A stretch of DNA of 64,000 nt from Chara braunii (taxonomy: Eukaryota; Streptophyta; Charophyceae; Charales; Characeae): contig BFEA01000095.1 of assembly GCA_003427395.1 (NCBI GenBank), positions 2,133,455 through 2,197,454 on the forward strand. Reading direction: 5' to 3'. Position 1 is the first letter of the stretch, and every line of letters begins with the position of its first letter. Positions 56,005 to 64,000 of the stretch are shown here, piece after piece. Position numbers and translations under genes: made by a program. The notes beneath the pieces were generated by a model that was given only the letters and a program-made list of their open reading frames with translations, made no database searches and had not been told where the DNA came from.

Positions 56005-57329
56005 CCGGACCTCAAACGGGCAATAGATGAGGGACTTGTCATGCTTGACGACCGCAAGTACGTCAAGTGGGCAGATGGTCTGGGAGATGTATCGATGTTC
56101 CCTTCGATGAAGAAGAATGTCGAAGCAAGGAGAGTAAAGCCGAGTAAAGAAAAGGAGCCGGTCAGGAGCCAGAGCATCAAGATAACCTTTGAGGGGGATA
56201 TGGCGACCACACCCATAAGGGTGCCAGCCTCCAAGTTGGCGAGAGGGTCTACATCGAAGAAGACTGACACGGATTACGTGATGACGGAGAAGGACGGGCA
56301 GCGGGTCGATGGAGAGAAGGTTATCCTTTCGTCGCGAAAGAGGGGAGTGAAGAAGTTCTTAATGAAGAGTTCGCTGGACGAGATTGACACGGTCGAGCCA
56401 CTGAGGCGGGCCCTTCGGCAACCCATGCAGTGCTCTATTCTAGAGTACCTGGCGGCATCGAAGCCGGCTCGTGATGAGTTACAGATGATCACGCGGAAGA
56501 CTCGCATACCTCTATCGGAGGAGGGTCAGGGGGCCCCTAAGGCGGAAGCTTCTACAGTAGTAGTAACGGGGATGACTGCCAGAGCGGATCGCATGGCGAG
56601 AGTCCTTCTCGATGAAATAGAAGGTGTGCCTCCAGACAAATTTTATATACTTGGTAGTGGGGCAGTGGAGACAATTATAAACGATGGAGCGGTACTCGAT
56701 GCTGTGATCGATAACGACAGTGAGGCTGTCATCATAGACGAGGACTTGGCAGTACAGGTTGGACTAGGCCTCGATAGGTCATACCTATTCAAGATAGAGA
56801 CGACTGATGGGAGAAAGCAACAGATCACTGGGTTTGTCACAAGGCAGCCATAGAGGTCCAAGGGGTACGAGTGACCCTGCCTGTCTTTGCAGTCAAGAAC
56901 TGCAACTCCGACCTGCTCTTGAGTCGAACGTGGCTGAGCCACGTGCATGCGGTGACGATAGAGCGACCTGATGGGAGCCAAACATTGTCCATTAGGAAGC
57001 CAGACGGGACGCGGGTAATGATTGAGACAGTGGAGCCTCGGGACCTGAGGAACAGAGAAGCTCTCGCTGTGGGTGCGAGACCCTGTGATCAGATTAAGTC
57101 GTTGCCTATCTCCGGCCGCGCGGTGCGATTTCGCAAGAAGAAATATGGACCACTGCTCACAGAGGAAGAAGGTCGGATCGTGGAGGTGGAAGATTTAGGG
57201 AGTCGGTTAATTGTGGATGGCAACTCGTACCCAAAGAAAAAAAAAGAGGAATTTAGCGGTGTGGTATCCGTGTTTTTTTTAAGGGCACGACCCCCTATGG
57301 GGGGCTACCCAAGCGACACAAGCGAGTAG
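56005..57329 (+). pseudogene. Element C aspartic protease
   Basis: The frame 56041-56853 follows directly on the knuckle. The active-site region is LDAVIDNDSEAVIIDEDLAV, where D-S/T-G is expected; the Gly has become Asp (G-to-A), so the enzyme is inactive. The second part, after a one-base shift near 56847, contains CNSDLLLSRTWLSHVHAVTI (56871-57329), equivalent to the LLGRSFL segment of element B. The end is an Arg/Lys-rich linker. Confidence 0.8.
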
Positions 57330-57400
57330 CTCAAAAAGTTAAGCCAGCGGCGGTGGGCCGCGAGCGATCTGCACTGGAAGGGATATCGGAAGAATAGATC

Positions 57401-58502
57401 GTGAAACAAATCAAAAAAAGAAAAAGAAAGGGGCCGCAACGCCTAACGGAAGAGAGGATAGCAGGGATGGACATCGGAGATGGGAATTTGACCCCACAAG
57501 AGCGAGAACGTGTGATAGAAATCCTGAAGACATGTGATAAGGCTATAGTTTTTAGTGACGCGGAGCGTGGTAGGGTTGACCGTCGATACGCTAAGCGAAC
57601 AAGGATTTACACGATACCACATGTTCCTTGGAATGACGCGGGATAGAAATACGCCCAGAAGGAGAAGGGAAAAGTTATCGTTTTCTTGAAAGAAAAGATG
57701 GTTTCCCACATTGCGGAGCCGTCTGATAGCGCTTATGCTAATCGATGGTTCTTCCTACGAAAGCCGAATGGCAAGATCCGATGGATCCAGGACCTTCAGA
57801 AGGTCAACGCGGTGAGGATACGAGACGTGGGCTCCGTGCCACACGCCAATTTATTCGGTGTGTGATCTGTTCTCAGATTATGATGAGGTACCGCTTGACC
57901 CTAGAGACAGACACCTCACGGCTATGCATACGCCATTGGGACTGATACAGATGATGGTTGTCTCTATGGGTTGGACTAATGGGGTAGCCGTTTTTCAGAG
58001 AGCCATGGTAGCCGTCCTCAAGGACTTCATCCCTGATAAGGTTGAAGTTTTTCAGGATGATTTTCCTATAAAAGGGCCAGTAAACAAGGATGAGGCAGAG
58101 GTTGCACCTTGAGTTAGAAGATTCGTCGAGCAGCACCTAACGAATATTGACGCGGTACTCGAGCAGTTGGACGATGCGAATCTAATAGTCAGCGGAACAA
58201 AGAGTCGATGGGCCGTCTCGGCTATTAAGATCTTGGGCTTTATCTGTGACTCGAGGGGACGCCGAGCAAATCCGGCGAAGTTAGAAAAACTCCTGAACTG
58301 GCCGTCACCATTACATAGTCCAACCGAGGTCCGACAGTTTCTGGGAGTGGTCGGTTACTGGCGAATATTCATACGAGGGTATGCAGAGAAGGCTGAGCCA
58401 TTGAGACTACTCCTTCGAAAAACTGAGAAATTTTACTAGGATTCCTCGCAGGAACTCGCTATGCAAGAGCTTAAAGATGAACTTAAGGAGGGAGGACGCG
58501 TA
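57401..58502 (+). pseudogene. Element C reverse transcriptase
   Basis: Frame 57401-57862 gives IVFSDAERGRVDRRYAKRTR, SDSAYANRWFFLRKPNGKIR and WIQDLQKVNAVRIRDVGSVP. A shift near 57860 leads to DLFSDYDEVPLDPRDRHLTA, the GLIQMMVVSMGWTNG block and FQDD at about 58052 in the place of YIDD. Then come GFICDSRGRRANPAKLEKLL and FLGVVGYWRIFIRGYA. In-frame stops at 57644 (TAG), 58110 (TGA) and 58437 (TAG). FQDD lacks the aromatic-hydrophobic pair usual before DD, so activity would be doubtful even without the stops. Confidence 0.85.
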
Positions 58503-58653
58503 CTGGGCGTGCCGTACTTTGATGATGAGGCTGGGAGACCCTTCATAGTAGCCACGGATGCTGGGCCTTGTTCGGTANCTGGGCGTGCCGTACTTTGATG
58601 ATGAGGCTGGGAGACCCTTCATAGTAGCCACGGATGCTGGGCCTTGTTCGGTA
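58503..58653. repeat. Exact 75-bp duplication around a single N (assembly join)
   Basis: 58503-58577 and 58579-58653 are identical, separated by one N. Counting the copies once makes the RT and RNase H/integrase frames continuous, so this is an assembly artefact that creates a false frameshift. Confidence 0.9.
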
Positions 58654-59250
58654 GGAGGGTTGCTGTCTCAGAACGACGCTGAAGGGAAGGAAAGACCGTT
58701 AAGATTTGAGAGTAGGACACTTAATATGGCAGAGCGAAACTACAGTCAATTCAAGAAGGAAGTATTAGCTGTTCTGCGGTGTCTAGACACGTTCAGACAT
58801 TATATCTATGGACGACGGTTCATCTTGAGAGTGGATCCCACCGCGGTCAGCTCTGTCCTCCAGAAGGACTTTAGCCTGACAGACCCGACCATTGCACGAT
58901 GGTTAATACGGATTCGACTATATGATTATACAGTAGAGAGGATATCTGACACTAAAAATATCGTAGTGGATGGACTCTCTCGGATCCCTCTTGAGGGCAA
59001 GCGCCCGATAGCAGCTGGAGCCCTGACAATGGCAGAGCCGAGACGCGCCGAAAGATTTCTACTTAATCTTTACGAGGGCAAGTACCGAATGATCGGACTA
59101 CACCTGACGGGAGAGGAGAGTCAAGATTCAGATATCCGGAGACAAGCAGCCCAGTACTGCCTTAGAGCGGGCCACATTTTCCGAAGGCCAGTAGGGTCGG
59201 GAATGCCCTTACGAGTAGTCTGTGATCCTGAAGAGAGGCAGACGATAGTA
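58579..59250 (+). pseudogene. Element C RNase H
   Basis: Catalytic positions appear in FIVATDAGPCSVGG, RNYSQFKKEVLAVL, RFILRVDPTAVSS and NIVVDGLSR, as in element B, over about 150 residues. No stop within the domain. It reads straight into a linker of about 70 residues and the integrase zinc module. Confidence 0.9.
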
Positions 59251-60720
59251 GCGGAGCTTCACGACGGGGTGGTCGAAGGACATAGAGGAGTCAGAGGGAC
59301 CTACGAAAAGGTACGCAGGCTGTACTGGTGGGAAGGACAGTATAAGGACGACAAGAGGTACTGTATAACATGCGAGGAATGCCAGAAAAGGGCTCTTGTG
59401 AAATACAAAGAGTCACTCCATCCATCCTATCCAACCCGACTAGGAGAGAAGGTACACATCGATCTGGTGAAGATGCCGAAAGGGGTAGGCAATATGAACT
59501 ATGTTGTGAACATACGAGACGACTTCACGGGGTTCGTGGACGGTAGACCTATCAGGAGTAAGACGGCAAGGGAAGTGAAGAACTTCGTCCTAGAGTACTT
59601 ATCTAGGTATGGTTGTGTCAGCAAGATAGTGATGGACAGAGGAGCGGAATTCCTGGCTGACGAGGTTCAGAACGTATTCAAGAGAGCTGGGGCGAGAGTT
59701 TCGATAGCCACTGCCTACCACCCACAGTCGAACTCCTCAGTAGAGAGAGGGCACCAGACCCTGATAGCGTCGCTATCTAAGTGGTGCAAAGGCAAGGAAA
59801 GTGATTGACCACGATATTTTCGATACGCAATTTGGGCGGACAACGTCACGGTCCGGGCTAGCACGGGATACCCTCCATACACCTTGTGGTTTGGACAGCA
59901 TTGTCCGCTTCCCATAGAGTTTCACGTCGACAGTTGGACAACCGTCGAGTGGGCGGAGGAGATGTCCAGAGAGGAACTCATAGCTGCCCGAACAAGACAG
60001 ATAGCCTACGGTTTGGAAGATAACCTTATGACAGCGGCAGATCGTCTGGCAGTGGAAAGAGACAAAGGTAAAGAGAGATGGGATAAGAATGTGAGAATCA
60101 TGAAGGAGAGGGTGAGTGTAGGAGATATGGTCCTTCTCTACGATGCAGCGCTGGAAAGAACCTGGACCGGAAAACGCGCAAATAGATGGATGAGACCTTA
60201 CAGAGTGGTTGAGGCACTCGACTGGGGTGCATATATGATAGCAGAATTGGATGGATCTAAGTGGAAGGACCCAGTGGCGGGCGCTAGGTTAAAGCTGTTT
60301 AGACCCAGATTTGCACCCACCTTATCGCTGATGGGCCCCAAAGAAAAGGGGAAGGCTAAGATGGAGGATGGAGATCCCTTGAGACGATTCGAGGCAGGCG
60401 AAAGCTCCAAGAAGAGAAAAAGAGTAAAGAAAAGAAAGGTCAAAGGGTTAGCTCTAGGAAGAAAGAAGAAATGGTTATTCGTGCTCAAGAGGGCTAAACG
60501 GAGAGTCCGCATTAGACAAATTGGCGGGACGGCACCCTTATCGGGCCAACGACATAAAAAAAAGAGGATCCTACCAAGGCCGAGAACCCGGCGGGGAAGG
60601 AAAGTCAAAAAACATCTACTTAGTCCTATAACTCAAAACAGACTGAAACATAAGTCAATTGAACGCCCACGTGGGCGTTCTTTATGGACCATCACCCTGA
60701 AGCTCGTCCGCTTCGTCTGA
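59251..60720 (+). pseudogene. Element C integrase with basic tail
   Basis: The zinc module runs from AELHDGVVEGHRGVRGTYEK to CITCEECQK (HHCC complete). The DDE core is visible in KVHIDLVKM, KIVMDRGAEFLAD and SSVERGHQT. A TGA at 59806-59808 interrupts the same frame where Trp is likely (TGG to TGA). After it come VTVRASTGYPPYTLWFGQHC, SVGDMVLLYDAALERTWTGK and RWMRPYRVVEALDWGAYMIA. The last 130 residues are strongly basic (SSKKRKRVKKRKVKG) and could act as nuclear-localisation or DNA-binding tail. No chromodomain. This is the best preserved part of element C. Confidence 0.9.
60661..60680. repeat. Perfect 20-bp palindrome
   Basis: GAACGCCCACGTGGGCGTTC is fully self-complementary with no loop and contains the G-box core CACGTG. 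It overlaps the end of the integrase frame and is followed by TTTATGG. Confidence 0.9.
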
Positions 60721-61640
60721 AGTAAGTGAGTAGGGCTCGACGGGGGCGTCGAGAAGAGGTCCGGACTAACTGTTAGGCGGCCACAAGCAGTGCGCCGCCT
60801 GAAATCTGGGGTTTTGGGTCTTAGGCTCAAGGACAAGTCCGTGTTTTGACGGTGCTCCGGGTAGACCAGGCAACAAAAATTAGGGGATCTCAGGGCACCT
60901 CTTATTTTGGGCGTGCTGAACTTTACGAGCAACCCTCAAAGACGACGAGATGAGTGGCCGCACTAGGCACGACCGGGGCCGAAACGAAGCCTCAAATTTT
61001 TGCCCATATTAGTACCACAATTAAAGATGGGGAAAAGGGATCAAGGGCAGAAGCGGAGGAAGGAAAAATATAATATCCCTTAATTTCTTTATTTTTCGCG
61101 GCATTTGATTTTTGGGGGAATATCCTTGTTATTTTGTGTTCCCGGCAGAGAAATTAAAAACAATAAAAAAATTAAACATGGAAAAAGAGGAAAGAAACAA
61201 AAGAAATTCGGCCATTTATTTAAACTTTCTCCGAATTTAATTTTTGGGAATTTACGGTTGATTTGCTATTTCCGACAATAGAATTAAGGAGAAGGAAGAA
61301 TGATAAAAAAAACGATGAAAGGGGCGGGAACCCACGACTATTGAGAGATTGACCTTATTTCGCCTTGAATNCCCGCCGTCAGCACTGACCCNGGATTGAT
61401 CATTTTCCCCGGATTCCAACAGTTTTCACTTCTGCTGATGGTCGAGGAATCCTGCGTCGCTTTCCCTGTTGCCNGAATACTAANGTTNCCACAGTTGGGG
61501 TGTTATGAGAGCGGGAGTCGCATGGACCACATGGGGTGGTGCTACCTTGGGTAGAGAGTATGGGATGTGGCTTGGTACGAGTAATGGGGTTTAAAGAGAT
61601 TCTACACTGTTATGGAGTGACTGCATCCTACGAAGCCCGG
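60721..61640. other. AT-rich 3' flank of element C; no LTR or gene recognised
   Basis: A diverged pair of about 60-base segments (GATTTTTGGGGGAATAT...TTCCCGGCAGAGAAATTAA near 61108 and AATTTTTGGGAATTTACGG...TTTCCGACAATAGAATTAA near 61229) is visible. Several single N positions occur near 61371-61488. Nothing matches the 824-bp repeat. Confidence 0.45.
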
Positions 61641-61726
61641 CGTGTTTCTGGTTCGGTATGGGCACGACGACCCTGGGGACGCAGCGGTGATCTATGTTCA
61701 AGACCAGAACCCCTACGACAGTTTAT

Positions 61727-62290
61727 TTCAGGTTTGGAGCCAGCCACGGTCCGGAACCGCTGCGCCGCCATATTTCAGGGTCGGCGTCGGTTTGGCACAT
61801 CCCACGATAGCATTTTCACGCTCGGCAGCACTACGGAGGCTTATTTCAAGTACGGGACCTTGACAACAGTTATTTCCAAATCGGCGCCATCACGGGTACT
61901 TATTTCACGTTCGGCGCTACCACGGCAGTTTGTTTCAGGATTGAGGCCATTACCGAGACATATTGTGGGCACTGTAGTAATTCATTTCAGGGCCGGAACC
62001 GGTACGACAGTTGCTTCCGGTTCAACATCAGTTTATTTCGGACTCGCTCCTATCGTGATACCTCGTTTCAGCTTCGGTGCTGTTACCGTGACTTATACTC
62101 AGGTTTGGGACACTGCGGCGATTTATTACCTGGCCGCGGCCACTACAGCAGTTTATGACAGGGTTGGAACTCTAACATCTTGGTTGCACGGTCCTGAGAT
62201 GGCATAATACAGCAACCCAGCTCTGCTCTTCAGGTTCGGTCAGACTCGGCACCAGAGCGGTGCAGGCTATTCAGGTTCGGGATAGTACGG
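61727..62290. repeat. Degenerate ~30-bp minisatellite
   Basis: Words of the form TTATTTCAGGTTCGGCGC followed by (C/T)AC(C/T)ACGGCAGT recur at spacings of about 28-43 bases, at least 15 times (for example 61842, 61870, 61900, 61931, 62033, 62062, 62093). The 224-codon open frame over it (61536-62207) is a by-product of the repeat. Confidence 0.75.
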
Positions 62291-62794
62291 CATGTTGCTC
62301 GCCCCTACGTGGCAGCAGGTCCGTGGTCCCTATTTCTCAATGATTGTTTGAGTCCGGCCCCGGAACCAGCGGAATCGGCTACTGCAGTGGGGACAGACAT
62401 TCAGGCGCAACTGACCAGCGGATTAACNGAGAACTGGCCCGGCTGTGACGTGCCTGGGCCTTAAGGGCCTTGGTACTACGACACCCATCTGTTGGCTCGA
62501 GGGCGGTGCTCACGTACCACCCGCATTAAGCCTGTGCTGAGCCAGGTGCCGATGGTCTCGGGTGTACAAGCAGATGCTGAATGAATATAGGGCCGGACAG
62601 AGGAGAAAGGGGAACAGTGTGCAAGGCGTACCCGCGATACCAGGCTCAGGGTGGAAACATCGATGCGCAGACTGTTGCACGGGGGATAAGCGGAGAGGAC
62701 TGATGGATGGCATGCCAGACGTACCCGACGCACAAGTGTTGTGGAGCATTGCAAGCACGGGGGAGACGCGTCGGCGCTCAGGCGATTACTTGCG
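62291..62794. other. No gene seen
   Basis: GC-rich sequence with the last faint copies of the 30-bp motif. No supported coding region. Confidence 0.3.
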
Positions 62795-62925
62795 TGTGAG
62801 AGAGAGAGTGAGAGAGAAGGGGACTGCACAGCGGGAGTGAGAGACTGNGAGTGAGAGACTGCGTGTGAGAGGGAGAGTGAGAGAGAAGGGGACTGCACAG
62901 CGGGAGTGAGAGATTGTGTGTGAGG
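62795..62925. repeat. GA-rich tandem pair, period ~69 bp, with N join
   Basis: GAGAGAGAAGGGGACTGCAC followed by AGCGGGAGTGAGAGA occurs twice, about 69 bases apart. A single N at 62848 is flanked by identical 13-base strings GAGTGAGAGACTG, the same pattern as the other single-N joins, so part of the repeat may be an artefact. Confidence 0.7.
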
Positions 62926-62964
62926 GGGAGACTGGCTTTCAGATGGCATGCCAGGTGAGGGACA

Positions 62965-63415
62965 ACCGTTTTGACTAATGAGGCAGTGAGCCATACCTCC
63001 TGATTGTGGAAACAACTACTTTCACTGATGAGGCAGTCACCCAAATAAGATAAAAGCCATTGTCGCTGGTGAAGTCACCAACTATCCCGCTGATGAAGAG
63101 AAAAGCTATCCCGCTGATGATGAGAAAAGTTATCCCGTTGGTGAAGTGGACAGCCATTTCCGCTGGTGAAGTGAGCAGTTATCTCGCTGATGAAGAGAAA
63201 AGCCATTGTCGCTGGTGAAGTGAGCAGCTATCCCGCTGATGAGCAGATCAGACATTGAACAACTATTCTGTGGATGATGAGAATTGCCATTTCCGCTGGT
63301 GGAGTGAACCGCTATTCTGCTGATGATGAGATCAGCCGTTCAACCGACGACGAGATCAACTGTTTTCGTTGGTGAGGTGAACTGGCAATTCCGCTAGTAA
63401 AGTGAGCAGGGGGCA
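62965..63415. repeat. 24/25-bp minisatellite with two alternating unit types
   Basis: About 15 units. One type reads CTATCCCGCTGATGAAGAGA then AAAG; the other reads CCATTTCCGCTGGTGAAGTG then AGCAG. They alternate for much of the array (63090-63260), implying a higher-order unit of about 48-49 bases. It has in-frame stops, so it is not coding. Confidence 0.85.
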
Positions 63416-63660
63416 GAGAGAGAGTGGGAAAGAGAAACTGTGGGGGATGAGAGGGTGAACGCCCCTGAGTACCTGCGTGGCCGCAAGGGTGAGAATTGTC
63501 GTGCTTGCTGGTGGGCACGAATCCGTTTATTGATCCAAATTTAATTAACCTGGTTGGGAACGCGGCCAGGTTCATTCATATTTGAGCCAACTGGCTCGCA
63601 GCCTAGCAGCGAGAATACTTGGGGCTTGATGGACGAGCAGGGCAGAAAGAGACACAAGAA
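63416..63660. other. No gene seen
   Basis: Short spacer between the minisatellite and the terminal GA-rich region. A small palindromic pair CCTGGTTGGG...AACGCGGCCAGG lies near 63550. Confidence 0.3.
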
Positions 63661-63894
63661 CGAGCGAGCGAGCGGGTGGGAGAGAGAGGGAGAGAGTGTG
63701 TGTGAGAGAGAGAGAGAGTGAGAGAGAAGGAGTGTGCAGTGAGAGAGGNNNNNNNNNNNNNNNNNNNNNNNNNNNNNNNNNNNNNNNNNNNNNNNNNNNN
63801 NNNNNNNNNNNNNNNNNNNNNNNNNNNNNNNNNNNNNNNNNNNNNNNNNNNNNNNNNNNNNNNNNAGAGAGAGTGCGCAGACTGAGGGAAAGTA

Positions 63895-63972
<78 letters not shown>

Positions 63973-64000
63973 TGTGAGTGTTAATAAGAGAGAGTGAGTG
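63661..64000. repeat. GA-rich microsatellite with 117-N gap and (TA)n
   Basis: GA-rich sequence to 63748, N from 63749 to 63865, GA-rich again, then about 26 TA units at 63896-63947, then GA units to the window end. The microsatellite probably caused the gap. Confidence 0.95.

Noticed and set aside
61536-62207. 224-codon open frame as a gene
   Set aside because: It runs through the 30-bp minisatellite and its residues follow the repeat. No domain.
60721-64000. 3' LTR of element C
   Set aside because: No stretch here resembles the 824-bp repeat or any other sequence upstream of element C. The 3' LTR is either beyond the window or lost.

Overview
The window is nuclear DNA from a large, repeat-rich eukaryotic genome. 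Plant-type (streptophyte) LTR retrotransposons dominate it. Pointers are a primer-binding site for initiator tRNA-Met and one for tRNA-Asp, three Ty3/gypsy elements, four U6 snRNA-derived copies, several small foldback elements, and C-to-T decay at CAG and CGA codons, as expected from plant CHG and CG cytosine methylation. Microsatellites, assembly gaps and the gene-poor layout fit a draft assembly of a green-lineage organism (a charophyte such as Chara would fit). The species cannot be proved from the sequence. No intact host gene was recognised.

Layout. 0-6.5 kb: one decayed hypothetical gene with three 35-residue repeats, a 360-bp tandem duplication, four small foldback elements (one with an exact 11-bp target-site duplication) and a reverse-strand U6 copy. 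6.5-15.1 kb: element A, a minus-strand chromovirus-like gypsy element between roughly 525-bp direct repeats. 15.4-17.2 kb: an 815-bp tandem duplication with CT microsatellites. 17.2-30 kb: an AT-rich, ORF-poor block with degenerate tandem repeats, two U6 fragments, a SINE-like unit and 180-bp direct repeats around a palindromic insert. 30.6-31.4 kb: first copy of an 824-bp repeat, followed by a U6 copy, a GA microsatellite, a Nextera mate-pair junction adapter left in the assembly, and a 225-N gap. 33.9-39.1 kb: low-complexity DNA, then an array of about 17 hairpin units, then three perfect hairpins, leading to a tRNA-Asp primer-binding site.

39.1-48.5 kb: element B, a plus-strand gypsy element whose last third is rearranged. 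A 2.05-kb internal inversion has turned over the integrase and the first half of a second, gag-like ORF. Both junctions read in frame if the inversion is undone mentally, so the ancestral order was gag-PR-RT-RNaseH-IN followed by an extra ORF with its own CCHC knuckle. 50.4-60.7 kb: a second copy of the 824-bp repeat, then about 2.7 kb of unrecognised accessory coding frames, then element C (gag, protease, RT, RNase H, integrase). 60.7-64 kb: AT-rich DNA and 30-bp and 24-bp minisatellites, ending in GA/TA microsatellite and a 117-N gap.

All three elements are dead. Most of their in-frame stops are explained by C-to-T or G-to-A change from CAG, CAA, CGA or TGG. The observations most worth following are the hairpin array with compensating stem changes (35.83-37.11 kb), the extra gag-like ORF behind integrase in element B, and the accessory coding block upstream of gag in element C.
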